Assembly: GCF_001761385.1 (NCBI RefSeq)
Contig: NZ_CP017476.1
Span: 919,501 to 983,500, forward strand
DNA: 64,000 nt
Source: Hydrogenophaga crassostreae
Lineage (GTDB): Bacteria; Pseudomonadota; Gammaproteobacteria; Burkholderiales; Burkholderiaceae_C
Direction: 5' to 3'
Shown here: positions 42,251-50,422 of the stretch, in pieces
How positions within the stretch are numbered: the first letter of the stretch is position 1
Layout of the letters: each line of letters starts with the position of its first letter
The notes under the pieces: model-generated
Told to the model about the DNA's origin: nothing
The model's database searches: none
What the model saw: only the letters and a program-made list of their open reading frames with translations
Translations under genes and position numbers: made by a program

Positions 42251-43030
42251 ATGTCTTGTCCCGTTTGCGAAGCTGAAGTCAAAACACACGCCTATGAGTG
42301 TGAAGTTGCGCCCTACAAGGGCAAGGTGCTGCAGGTGCACCGGTGCACCGGTTGCGACTTTGTGCAGTTGCCCGAGAATATCGGCGGATTTTCGAAAGTG
42401 GTTTCCAATGCCACCCTGGAAGGATCGCTGCGCAGCTTGCGCAATGGCAACGACGAACGCCCGGGGCGGGAGTTCTACATGGCTGGCATGGGCATCGACA
42501 TGCTGGGGCTCGATGCCCCTTCGGTCACCTTTTTCGGCTCGGGCCTCAACGCCGACCACCGCTGGGTGAAGTCAAAGTACCCCAACGCCACCACCAAACT
42601 GGTGGATCTGGAAAACATGCAGGGTCTGGAGAGCTTCGAGACCATCGCCGAGGCCACGCCATCGGACGTGATTGTGGCTTCCGAGGTGATCGAGCACTTT
42701 GAGGAGCCGCTGGAACACTTCAAATCGCTGATCCGCCTCATCAAGCCCAACGGTATTTTGATTTGCAGCACCAATGTCTACGATGGCACCGACATTCGCC
42801 GCCATCAGTACCCGTTCGTGCCAGGTCATGTGGCTTATTGGTCACCTCTGGCGCTCATCAAGGTGGCAACCGATCTGGGTTGTTTTGTCGATTTCCGTAC
42901 CCCCGAAGTCGGCATGCACCGCGGCGGGCCTCGGAAAAAGTATGTGATCTTCTACCGCAACATCGAGCTGCTGTTTCGCATCAGCCACTATTTCGGTACC
43001 CACCGCCTGGCGCCTTCGGAAAAAGAATGA
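42251..43030 (+). CDS. SAM-dependent methyltransferase with N-terminal zinc-ribbon-like cysteines
   Basis: The 259-residue protein starts with CPVC at 3-6 and has a second pair, CTGC, at about 35-38, a likely zinc-binding N-terminus. A class I methyltransferase domain follows: VTFFGSGLNAD (SAM loop), VDLEN at the acidic second strand, and VIVASEVIEHFEEPLEHFKSLIRLIKPNGILICST. Such proteins often methylate sugars or polyol groups on surface glycans. AGGAG lies before the ATG at 42251, 55 bp after the cytidylyltransferase gene, so it belongs to the same cassette. The substrate is unknown. Confidence 0.8.
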   Translation: MSCPVCEAEVKTHAYECEVAPYKGKVLQVHRCTGCDFVQLPENIGGFSKVVSNATLEGSLRSLRNGNDERPGREFYMAGMGIDMLGLDAPSVTFFGSGLNADHRWVKSKYPNATTKLVDLENMQGLESFETIAEATPSDVIVASEVIEHFEEPLEHFKSLIRLIKPNGILICSTNVYDGTDIRRHQYPFVPGHVAYWSPLALIKVATDLGCFVDFRTPEVGMHRGGPRKKYVIFYRNIELLFRISHYFGTHRLAPSEKE

Positions 43031-43147
43031 GGCGTGGCAGCGCCACGGCCCGACCCGGGGCAGCAGGGTCGGGTGTCGTTGCCGTGCAAGCGGCAGGCGT
43101 GTCTCAACGGATGTGAATTCACGTGCGCCAGAAGGGCGCTGTGGCGT

Positions 43148-43510
43148 TCAGGCGCTTAAGAAGGCCTGGCCGGGGCCACTTTTTGACGAACCATTCAGCC
43201 GACCGTAGGTCGGCTGTTTTGCCTGGTCGGGCAGGAGACTGCGCAAGGCGCGCTGGTTTTGAGCACCCGCACGCAGCACCGTTTGGCGCAACTGACCCAG
43301 GCGGTGGGCGGCCTGGACCATGTCCGTGCGCAAACCGCTGCCGGGCCGGCCAAATTCCGCTGTCCTGGGGGCCTGCTGCAAGACCGCCTGTATCTGACCG
43401 CTGCGGGCCTCGACGGCCACGGCATCACCGCTGAGCAAAGCGGCCTCCAGCCCGTCGAGCTGCAGCCGCAGACTCGCGATCCAGGGGTGAACAGGGGTGC
43501 GCTCAGCCAT
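43148..43510 (-). CDS. flgN: Flagellar chaperone FlgN
   Basis: The 120-residue helical protein is downstream of flgM by 23 bp, the standard flgMN arrangement. Features are LRLQLDGLEAALLSGDAVAVEARSGQIQAVLQ and AAHRLGQLRQTVLRAGAQNQRALRSLLP, consistent with the FlgN fold. It chaperones FlgK and FlgL, both encoded at 53-56 kb. The sequence alone is weakly conserved in the family. Confidence 0.85.
   Translation of the reverse strand: MAERTPVHPWIASLRLQLDGLEAALLSGDAVAVEARSGQIQAVLQQAPRTAEFGRPGSGLRTDMVQAAHRLGQLRQTVLRAGAQNQRALRSLLPDQAKQPTYGRLNGSSKSGPGQAFLSA
43197..43220 (+). terminator. Candidate terminator for the modification cassette
   Basis: An 8-bp stem AGCCGACC/GGTCGGCT with a 3-nt loop followed by GTTTT on the plus strand, lying within the last codons of convergent flgN. 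A further CCCGACCC/GGGTCGGG hairpin occurs at about 43049-43074. Confidence 0.4.
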
Positions 43511-43533
43511 GCGGTGTCGCCTGGTTTGGTTGA

Positions 43534-43869
43534 TCAGGCCGACTTGCCGCCGCCGAGCATCTCAGCCGCATTGGACAGCATCTTGTCTGCAATCGCCTCG
43601 GCATTGACCTGGAAGGTGCCATTGGCAATGGACTGCTTCATGGACTCGACCTTTTCGGCGTTGAACACGTCGCTGGAATTGCCTTGGCCCGACAGCGCCT
43701 GGGTGGTGGACGCAGACAGACTCACGGTCACGCCCGCGCTGGCCTGTGGCTTGGCTGCTGCGCCGGCCGCTGCCGCGCCTGCTGCGCCTTCGGCGGCTTT
43801 GTCGGCTGCCTTGTGGGGGCCGCCAGCAACCGATCCGATATAGGAATCCGGTGATGAATCGACTTTCAT
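43534..43869 (-). CDS. flgM: Anti-sigma-28 factor FlgM
   Basis: The 111-residue protein has a disordered Ala/Gly-rich N-terminal half and a conserved C-terminal FliA-binding region (VFNAEKVESMKQSIANGTFQVNAEAIADKMLSNAAEML). It holds FliA inactive until export through the finished hook. The ATG at 43869 has GGAGAG upstream and follows a well-matched sigma-28 promoter, giving the expected feedback loop. Confidence 0.95.
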   Translation of the reverse strand: MKVDSSPDSYIGSVAGGPHKAADKAAEGAAGAAAAGAAAKPQASAGVTVSLSASTTQALSGQGNSSDVFNAEKVESMKQSIANGTFQVNAEAIADKMLSNAAEMLGGGKSA

Positions 43870-43908
43870 TTCACTCTCCAAACCCCAAAATGGGGCGTTG
43901 TGAAAAGA

Positions 43909-43935
43909 CTATCGGCACCCCTTTCGGGGAACTTG
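43909..43935 (-). promoter_or_regulatory. Sigma-28 promoter of flgM-flgN
   Basis: Minus strand: -10 GCCGATAG (43909-43916, 7/8 match), 15-nt spacer holding a CCCC/GGGG inverted repeat, and a weak -35 CAAG (43932-43935). The start would be about 33 nt before the flgM ATG. It makes flgM autoregulated through FliA. Confidence 0.6.
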
Positions 43936-43992
43936 AGCATTTTTTTGGCCAGTAGATCACGAAAGTTCTAGTCATTGGCGAAAAACCCTGTG

Positions 43993-44796
43993 TCATAGCT
44001 TGACCTCCACCACCTGGCCCTTGCGGACCATGCCCGTGATGGTTCGGCCGCCATCGAGTTTGACCCGAACCGGCTGACCCACCACACCATCTTCCATGGC
44101 CTGCCCGCTGGCCACCACGTGAAACCCCGAGCCGATGCTCTTGACCCGAACCAGGGCCCCCCGCGAGAAAGCTGGCAGGGGGCGAACCATGTTGGCCCGC
44201 AGCGTGTGGCCAGGCTGCAAGGCGAAAACCGCTTCCTGCCCAATCCAGCTCTCAGGCGTGGCCAGCACGCTTGAAGCCTGCTCCGCCCAGTCCATTTCGG
44301 CCAGATCGGCGTCGTCTTGAGTCAACACCGTGCCACTGGGCACGGCGCGGCGCAACACCCATGCCGGTCCCCATGCCTTGACGGTCACCGGCACATAAAC
44401 CTTCCAGTGCACACGGCCTTCAAGGCAGCGCAGACCGACACGGCTGCGGCCCCACAGGCGGGTGCCGGGTGGCAAAAAGGGTTCAATGCGCTGGCATGGC
44501 GCCAGACGCAGGCGTGAATCGAGTGCGCCCATGATGACCTCCGGGCGCAGCAGATTGTCGGGGTTGTCTGCCATGGTGCTTTCCAGCGCTGGCGTGAGCC
44601 AGTCGCGGGCCATCTGGGCGAGCAAAGCGCGGTCGTTGGCCGTCACAGCCTGGGCCGCGGCGTACTGCGCGCTGGCCGGAGCTGCCGCGAACAACACCAG
44701 AGACAAACCCCAGGCGCATCCCAGCGCCCAGGCAGCCGGGCGGGGCAAACCTGAGGGCGCGAGGCGAATGCGGGTGAGGGTTTGTTGGACGTTCAT
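43993..44796 (-). CDS. flgA: Flagellar P-ring assembly chaperone FlgA
   Basis: The 267-residue protein has an N-terminal signal peptide (LGCAWGLSLVLFAAAPASAQ) followed by a SAF-like and C-terminal FlgA domain: APCQRIEPFLPPGTRLWGRSRVGLRCLEG, VLRRAVPSGTVLTQDDADL and LQPGHTLRANMVRPLP. It helps FlgI assemble the P-ring in the periplasm. The ATG at 44796 is the one nearest the signal peptide. It is divergent from flgB. Confidence 0.95.
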   Translation of the reverse strand: MNVQQTLTRIRLAPSGLPRPAAWALGCAWGLSLVLFAAAPASAQYAAAQAVTANDRALLAQMARDWLTPALESTMADNPDNLLRPEVIMGALDSRLRLAPCQRIEPFLPPGTRLWGRSRVGLRCLEGRVHWKVYVPVTVKAWGPAWVLRRAVPSGTVLTQDDADLAEMDWAEQASSVLATPESWIGQEAVFALQPGHTLRANMVRPLPAFSRGALVRVKSIGSGFHVVASGQAMEDGVVGQPVRVKLDGGRTITGMVRKGQVVEVKL

Positions 44797-44982
44797 ATGG
44801 TTGCAGCAGGGAGGGCGGTTTCTCGACCCCGAAGGGGGAAGGCAAAGCACAGACCCGTTTCTGCTTGAAGACGACTGTAGAGCGAGCCCGTTCCGGTAAA
44901 GGCAGGAATTGACTGAAAAACCAGCGCTTGTTTCCGTTCTTGCTCGCCCTCAAGTTTTTCGATACTTGTTTTCCAACCCAGA

Positions 44983-45009
44983 CAAATCCCTGTTTGGTGT
45001 TGCCGATTC
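44983..45009 (+). promoter_or_regulatory. Candidate sigma-28 promoter of the flgB operon
   Basis: CAAA (44983-44986), 15 nt, then GCCGATTC (45002-45009): 9 of 12 consensus positions. It lies 20 bp before the flgB ATG inside the 233-bp flgA-flgB divergent gap. FlhDC-dependent sigma-70 control is an alternative or addition. Confidence 0.4.
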
Positions 45010-45029
45010 ACCCAAGTCTGGAGCCCGCC

Positions 45030-45428
45030 ATGCTGGAACAACTGACCGCCAAACTGGATTTTCAGTCCAACGCGTTGTTGCTGCGTTCGCAGCGCCAGCA
45101 GGTGCTGGCCAGCAACATCGCCAACGCCGACACCCCGGGTTACATCGCCCGCGACTTTGACTTCGCTTCTGCGCTCAAAGACGCCTCAGGCATGAACAGC
45201 GCCGGCCCCAAGCAAACCGATACCCGCCACATGAGCCTGGGCAGCCGCGATCCGCGCAACCCGGCCATGGCCTACGCGGTGCAGACACAACCCAGTGAAG
45301 ACGGCAACTCTGTCGACCTTGACCGGGAGCGGGCGAACTTCATGGACAACGCCATTCGTTATGAATCCACGCTGCGGTTCATCAACTCGAATGTGAAGAC
45401 CATGCTCAGCGCGATCACGGGGCAGTAG
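45030..45428 (+). CDS. flgB: Flagellar proximal rod protein FlgB
   Basis: The 132-residue protein has the rod-family N-terminus (RSQRQQVLASNIANADTPGYIARDFDF) and a C-terminus with NFMDNAIRYESTLRFINSNVKTMLSAITG. ATG 45030 has GGAG upstream. It is the first gene of the flgBCDEFGHIJKL unit; a repeat copy separates it from flgC. Confidence 0.97.
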   Translation: MLEQLTAKLDFQSNALLLRSQRQQVLASNIANADTPGYIARDFDFASALKDASGMNSAGPKQTDTRHMSLGSRDPRNPAMAYAVQTQPSEDGNSVDLDRERANFMDNAIRYESTLRFINSNVKTMLSAITGQ

Positions 45429-45431
45429 ATA

Positions 45432-45525
45432 TGGCAACCCCCCGCATCGCCTTCGGCGCTACCCCCCAAGGTGGGCGACACCAGTGGCCCGGCAAAGCCG
45501 GTTCCACGGTGTCCCTGGATTTCGG
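45432..45525 (+). repeat. Intergenic palindromic repeat, copy 10 (flgB-flgC gap)
   Basis: A direct copy: CGCATCGCCTTCGGCG, ACCCCCCAAGGTGGG, CAGTGGCCCGGCAAAGCCGG core, TTCCACGGTGTCCCTGG. It occupies most of the 140-bp gap. Confidence 0.8.
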
Positions 45526-45568
45526 CTTTTGTAGCGCTCTACCGCTGCTTCCTTGAAAGGACTTTTGT

Positions 45569-45973
45569 ATGTCCATGTTTTCAATTTTTGGGGTGTCTGG
45601 CAGTGCGATCAGTTCGCAGGCGCAGCGGCTCAATGTGGTGGCTTCCAATCTGGCCAACGCCGATGCGGTGGCCGGGCCCGATGGCCAGAGTTACAAGGCG
45701 CGCCAGGTGGTGTTCCAGACGGTGCCCATGGGCGGGCAGGGTGACGCGGGGGTGAAGGTTCAGGACATCACCGAGAGCGAAGCGCCCGGCCGCCGGGTGC
45801 ACGACCCCTATCACCCCAGTGCCGATGCCGAGGGCTATGTGACCCATTCCAACGTAAACCCGGTGGAAGAGATGGTCAACATGATGTCGGCCTCGCGCTC
45901 CTACCAGAACAACGTCGAGGTCATGAACACGGCCAAGTCCCTTTTGCTCAAGACCCTCCAGATGGGTCAATAA
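45569..45973 (+). CDS. flgC: Flagellar proximal rod protein FlgC
   Basis: The 134-residue protein has the SAISSQAQRLNVVASNLANADAVAGPDGQSYKARQVVF start and a YVTHSNVNPVEEMVNMMSASRSYQNNVEVMNTAKSLLLKTLQMG C-terminus, both typical for FlgC. It is a rod subunit exported early. An AAAGGA ribosome site precedes the ATG and flgD follows after 14 bp. Confidence 0.97.
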   Translation: MSMFSIFGVSGSAISSQAQRLNVVASNLANADAVAGPDGQSYKARQVVFQTVPMGGQGDAGVKVQDITESEAPGRRVHDPYHPSADAEGYVTHSNVNPVEEMVNMMSASRSYQNNVEVMNTAKSLLLKTLQMGQ

Positions 45974-45987
45974 GAAAGCCTTGAACC

Positions 45988-46650
45988 ATGCTCACCCCCG
46001 CCATTGACCTCAGCAACCTCGGTACGACCGTGGGCAGCACCACGTCGACCAACAGCAACAACGCCACCGACCCCCAGGCGTCACAAGACCGATTCCTCAA
46101 ATTGCTGGTCGCGCAGATCAACAACCAGGATCCGCTCAACCCCATGGACAACGCCCAGATGACCACCCAGATGGCGCAGATCAACACGGTCAGCGGCATC
46201 CAGGAGCTCAATGCCACGCTCAAGGGCATGGCCGATCAGATGAGTGCGACACAGACGCTGCAAGGCGCATCCCTGATCGGGCGCGAGGCCCTGATCGATG
46301 GCAAGGAACTGAGTTTCGAGGGCAATGTGGGCAAGGGTGCGCTGTCCCTGCCTTCTTCCGCCAGCAAGGTTTATGTGGACATCATCGGCGTCAATGGCGC
46401 CGTTCTGGACACGGTGGACATGGGCGCCCGCAGCGCCGGTCAGCACGGCTTCGAATGGAACACCGGGGCCATCAACCCCGCCAGCATCGGCAGCTTTGCG
46501 GTTCGTGCAAGCCAGGGCGCCGAAGTCATCTCCGCCACACCGCTGTCGCGGGTGAGGGTGGCCTCGGTGGGCATGAGCAATGGCGCCATGAATCTTCAAC
46601 TGGCCAATGGCCGGACGGTTCCCTACGACCAGGCGCGCGCTTTCATGTAA
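45988..46650 (+). CDS. flgD: Flagellar hook-capping protein FlgD
   Basis: The 220-residue protein has RFLKLLVAQINNQDPLNPMDNAQMTTQMAQINTVSGIQELN, the diagnostic FlgD segment, followed by Ig-like/tudor-like C-terminal domains. It caps the growing hook and is removed at hook completion. There is a 53-bp gap to flgE. Confidence 0.97.
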   Translation: MLTPAIDLSNLGTTVGSTTSTNSNNATDPQASQDRFLKLLVAQINNQDPLNPMDNAQMTTQMAQINTVSGIQELNATLKGMADQMSATQTLQGASLIGREALIDGKELSFEGNVGKGALSLPSSASKVYVDIIGVNGAVLDTVDMGARSAGQHGFEWNTGAINPASIGSFAVRASQGAEVISATPLSRVRVASVGMSNGAMNLQLANGRTVPYDQARAFM

Positions 46651-46703
46651 AGCCACCAGCCTGTACCCAACCCTTTCATTTTTTCCCACCAAAGGACAAC
46701 ACC

Positions 46704-47918
46704 ATGGCATTCCAGCAAGGTCTCTCGGGTCTGAACAGCTCGGCTCGCAATCTGGACGTGATCGGTCACAACATCGCCAACGCCAACACCGTCGGCATGA
46801 AATCGTCGCGTGCGGAATTTGGTGAGCTTTATGCGAGTTCGATCAACTCCGCCGGTGGTATCAACGCCGGCATCGGCGTGACCGTGTCCACCGTGTCGCA
46901 GCTCTTTACCCAGGGCAACATCACGGTCACCGGCAACGACCTTGACGTGGCCATCAACGGCAACGGTTTCTTCGAAACCACCATGCCCGACGGTGCGATG
47001 ACGTATTCCCGCGCGGGCATGTTCAAGCTCGATCGAGACGGCAACCTCATCACCAACCAGGGCGGTCAGCTCATGGGCTACCCCACCGACAACGACGGGG
47101 TCCGCCTGGGATTCGAGTCGGTGCCTCTGACCCTGCCGACCGGTGGTGCCGTGCCCGCCAAACAGTCCACCGCGATCAGTGCCGAGTTCAACCTCGATGC
47201 CTCAGCGCCGGTCTTCAATGCCGTGGTGCCCAATACGCCATTCGGTACCTACGCCACCTCGCTCAACGCCTTTGATGCGCAGGGCCTGGAGGTGCCGGTC
47301 GGCTTCGTGTTCCAGAAAACGGCGAACAACACCTGGGATGTCTACACCAGTGTCAACGGGGCTGATCCAGCGCTGTCTGTGCCGTTCCAGATCACCTTCA
47401 CCGCCGATGGCAAGCTCGATCCCGCCACGGTGATTCCACCGCTGCAACTGCAGTCGCCCAACGACCCTGCAGAGGTCTTTGATGTGGCCATCGACTTCAA
47501 TGAATCCACCCAGTTTGGCGCCGATTTTGGCGTCACCAACCTCTCGCAAGACGGCTACCGCCCTGGCGAACTGACCAGCCTGGGCATCAGCGATGCCGGT
47601 GTGATCACGGCGCGGTACTCCAACGGGCAGTCACAAGCGGCCGGACAGATCGCCCTGGTGAACTTCCGCAACGTGCAGGGCCTGTCGCCCAGCAGTGGTG
47701 GCAACTGGACACAAACCTATGCGTCCGGTGAGCCCGTGCGTGGCGCGCCTGGTGAAGGCAAGCTGGGTTACCTGCGCTCCGGTGCGCTGGAAGATTCCAA
47801 CGTCGACCTGACGGGTGAACTGGTGAACATGATGACCGCCCAGCGCGCCTACCAGGCCAACGCGCAGACCATCAAAACGCAAGACCAGATCCTGAGCACG
47901 CTGCTGAACATGAGGTAA
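46704..47918 (+). CDS. flgE: Flagellar hook protein FlgE
   Basis: The 404-residue protein has the rod/hook N-terminus (FQQGLSGLNSSARNLDVIGHNIANANTVGMKSSRAEF), a large central hook domain and the C-terminal ALEDSNVDLTGELVNMMTAQRAYQANAQTIKTQDQILSTLLNMR. It polymerises into the universal joint whose length FliK measures. The ATG has AAAGGA upstream. The frame is open upstream into flgD but without a start signal. Confidence 0.97.
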   Translation: MAFQQGLSGLNSSARNLDVIGHNIANANTVGMKSSRAEFGELYASSINSAGGINAGIGVTVSTVSQLFTQGNITVTGNDLDVAINGNGFFETTMPDGAMTYSRAGMFKLDRDGNLITNQGGQLMGYPTDNDGVRLGFESVPLTLPTGGAVPAKQSTAISAEFNLDASAPVFNAVVPNTPFGTYATSLNAFDAQGLEVPVGFVFQKTANNTWDVYTSVNGADPALSVPFQITFTADGKLDPATVIPPLQLQSPNDPAEVFDVAIDFNESTQFGADFGVTNLSQDGYRPGELTSLGISDAGVITARYSNGQSQAAGQIALVNFRNVQGLSPSSGGNWTQTYASGEPVRGAPGEGKLGYLRSGALEDSNVDLTGELVNMMTAQRAYQANAQTIKTQDQILSTLLNMR

Positions 47919-47924
47919 CCATGA

Positions 47925-48022
47925 AACACCCCCAAGCCGCTTCGCGTCACCCCTTCAAGGGGTCTGCACTGGCCACCCGGCAAAGCCGGTTCGGCGGTGT
48001 CCTGCGCACCTGGACGCGTCGC
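47925..48022 (+). repeat. Intergenic palindromic repeat, copy 11 (flgE-flgF gap)
   Basis: A direct copy: CAAGCCGCTTCGCGTCACCCC, TTCAAGGGGTCTGCACTGG, the CCCGGCAAAGCCGGTTC core, then GGCGGTGTCCTGCG. It fills most of the 163-bp gap. Confidence 0.8.
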
Positions 48023-48081
48023 GGCGGCGGTGGATGCATTCAACCCACGCATTTTTGCGCTAACCGTGATGGAGGCCCCGT

Positions 48082-48822
48082 ATGGACCGCATGATCTACA
48101 CCGCCATGAGCGGCGCGAACGCCGCCTCGCAGCGGCAGCAGATTCTGGCCAACAACCTGGCCAATGCCTCCACGCCCGGGTTTCGTGCCGAGCTTGCCAC
48201 GTTCCGTGCTGTGCCCGTGCGCGGCGATGGCACCACTTCACGGGTGTTTGCTTTGGAGGCCACTGCCGGTCACCTCGATGCCCCTGGCCCGGTCAATCCC
48301 ACCGGTCGCAGCCTCGATGTGGCGGCCAAGGGCAATGCCTATTTCACCGTGCAAGGCCTTGATGGCACAGAAGCCCACACCCGGGCCGGTGCTTTTGAAG
48401 TGAACGCCAATGGCACCCTGGTTTCGGCCCAGGGCCTGACGGTGCTCAGCAGCACGGATGCCCCCATCGTGGTGCCCAACAACGCCCATCTGGATTTTGG
48501 CGACGACGGTTCCATCTCCGCCCGCGTGGGCGATGCGCCGCCGCAAAACCTGGGCCGTCTCAAGATGGTCACGCCCGATGGCAACAACCCGCTCAAACGC
48601 AGCGATGACGGGCTGTTTCGGCCAGTCAATCAGGAGCCCATGCTTGCAGATGCCCAGGCGCGGGTGCAAGGCGGTGCACTGGAAGGCAGCAACGTGAATC
48701 CCATCGAGGCCATGGTGGGAATGATCGCTGTCTCGCGACAGTTCGAACTGCAAATGAAGATGTTGCAAAACAACGAAACCAACGACCGAACCGCCAGCCA
48801 GTTGCTGAACATGAACGGCTAA
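48082..48822 (+). CDS. flgF: Flagellar proximal rod protein FlgF
   Basis: The 246-residue protein has MIYTAMSGANAASQRQQILANNLANASTPGFRAELATF at the start and GALEGSNVNPIEAMVGMIAVSRQFELQMKML near the end, matching FlgF. It is a rod subunit. The next gene, flgG, follows after 24 bp. Confidence 0.96.
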   Translation: MDRMIYTAMSGANAASQRQQILANNLANASTPGFRAELATFRAVPVRGDGTTSRVFALEATAGHLDAPGPVNPTGRSLDVAAKGNAYFTVQGLDGTEAHTRAGAFEVNANGTLVSAQGLTVLSSTDAPIVVPNNAHLDFGDDGSISARVGDAPPQNLGRLKMVTPDGNNPLKRSDDGLFRPVNQEPMLADAQARVQGGALEGSNVNPIEAMVGMIAVSRQFELQMKMLQNNETNDRTASQLLNMNG

Positions 48823-48846
48823 CCGCACCCACTCCAGGAGCACACC

Positions 48847-49629
48847 ATGATCAATTCCCTGTGGATTTCCAAGACCGGCATGCAGGCCCAGCAAACCCAG
48901 CTGGACGTGATTTCCAACAACATGGCCAACGTGTCGACCAATGGCTTCAAGCGCGCCAACGCCGTGTTCGAAGACCTGATGTACCAGAACCTGCGCCAGG
49001 TGGGCGCGGCCGACACCGAACAGAACAACCTGCCGACGGGCTTGCAGGTGGGCCTGGGTGTGCGCACCGTGGCCACCGCGCGCAACTTCACCCAGGGCAG
49101 CTTGCAGCAATCGGGCAACCAGCTTGATCTCGCCATCAACGGCAGCGGCTTCATCCAGGTGGCGATGCCCGATGGCACCACTGGCTACACCCGCGATGGC
49201 AGCTTGCAGGTCGATGGCCAGGGCCAGCTGGTGACCTCCAGTGGCCTGACGGTGGCCGGGGGCATCACCATTCCGGCCGAAGCGCAAAGCATCACTGTGG
49301 GCAAAGATGGTGTGATCACCGTGAAGCTTCCCGGCAATGCCACTCCGCAACAGGTGGGCAACATCGAGCTGGCGAGCTTCGTGAATCCGGCCGGCCTGGA
49401 GCCGCTGGGCGGCAACATGTACGCCGAGACCGTGGCCTCGGGCAACCCCATCAATGGCGCGCCAGGCTCGGCGGGCATGGGTCAGTTGATGCAGGGCTAC
49501 GTGGAAACCTCCAACGTCAACGTGGTGCAGGAACTGGTCACCATGATCCAGACCCAGCGCGCCTACGAGATGAACTCCAAGGCGATCCAGACCTCTGACC
49601 AGATGCTCCAGCGTCTGGCCCAGTTGTGA
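48847..49629 (+). CDS. flgG: Flagellar distal rod protein FlgG
   Basis: The 260-residue protein has INSLWISKTGMQAQQTQLDVISNNMANVSTNGFKRANAVFEDLMYQNLRQ and GYVETSNVNVVQELVTMIQTQRAYEMNSKAIQTSDQML, diagnostic for FlgG. It forms the distal rod. A CAGGAG ribosome site lies before the ATG. Confidence 0.97.
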   Translation: MINSLWISKTGMQAQQTQLDVISNNMANVSTNGFKRANAVFEDLMYQNLRQVGAADTEQNNLPTGLQVGLGVRTVATARNFTQGSLQQSGNQLDLAINGSGFIQVAMPDGTTGYTRDGSLQVDGQGQLVTSSGLTVAGGITIPAEAQSITVGKDGVITVKLPGNATPQQVGNIELASFVNPAGLEPLGGNMYAETVASGNPINGAPGSAGMGQLMQGYVETSNVNVVQELVTMIQTQRAYEMNSKAIQTSDQMLQRLAQL

Positions 49630-49655
49630 TCGTCCTTCGCTACCGAAAGCACGCC

Positions 49656-50360
49656 ATGTCATTCTGCCAAGCCCTTGCGCCTCTCTCGTTCACATTCAAA
49701 CGCGGGATCGTGCTGGCCGGCGCTGTGTTGCTGGCTGCTTGCCAGACGGCGCCGGTGTCGGTCGAGCCCGAGCGCCCGATCAAATACATCCAGACCCAGC
49801 CGCGCCCGGCGACCCAGGGCAGCCTGTTCCAGTCGGCCAGCTACCGCCCCGGTTTCGAAGACCCCCGCGCACGCATGCCGGGAGATTCGCTCACGATCCA
49901 GATCACGGAAAAAGTCAGCGCCAACCAGTCGTCTTCCGCCACCATCGATCGCACCGGCAGTGCGGGCGGCAGCGTCAGCGCTGTTCCATTCATGAAGCCT
50001 GCCGATCTGGCCAAAGTGAACAACCTCACAATGGGCGCCGATTCCAGCAACAGCTTCAATGGCTCGGGTGACAACGCCAACACCAACGACTTCTCGGGTG
50101 TCATCACCGTCACCGTTCAAGACGTGTTGCCCAACGGGCATTTGCTGGTCGCCGGTGAAAAACAGATCGGTGTGAACAGCAATGTCGACGTGCTGCGCTT
50201 CTCTGGAACGGTGGATCCGCGCCACATCCAGCCGGGCAATGTGGTCGCATCGACCATGGTGGCCAATGCGCGAATTGAATCCAAGGGCAGAGGTGCGGTG
50301 CAAGAAGCGCTCTCAATAGGCTGGTTGGGACGGGTCTTTTTGAACGTTTTCCCGTTCTGA
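49656..50360 (+). CDS. flgH: Flagellar L-ring lipoprotein FlgH
   Basis: The 234-residue protein has a lipoprotein signal (VLLAAC lipobox, cysteine at about residue 29). The mature part has SLFQ, ARMPGDSLTIQITEKVSANQSSSATIDRTGS, GVITVTVQDVLPNGHLLVAGEKQIGVNSNVDVLRFSG and a C-terminal IGWLGRVFLNVFPF. It forms the outer-membrane L-ring. ATG 49656 is chosen for the signal peptide; the ribosome site is weak. Confidence 0.96.
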   Translation: MSFCQALAPLSFTFKRGIVLAGAVLLAACQTAPVSVEPERPIKYIQTQPRPATQGSLFQSASYRPGFEDPRARMPGDSLTIQITEKVSANQSSSATIDRTGSAGGSVSAVPFMKPADLAKVNNLTMGADSSNSFNGSGDNANTNDFSGVITVTVQDVLPNGHLLVAGEKQIGVNSNVDVLRFSGTVDPRHIQPGNVVASTMVANARIESKGRGAVQEALSIGWLGRVFLNVFPF

Positions 50361-50422
50361 CCCACCCGTAGCATGGGTGTCATGAGGTTCAGAACCTTCC
50401 AACGCACCAAGCCAGCAACACC

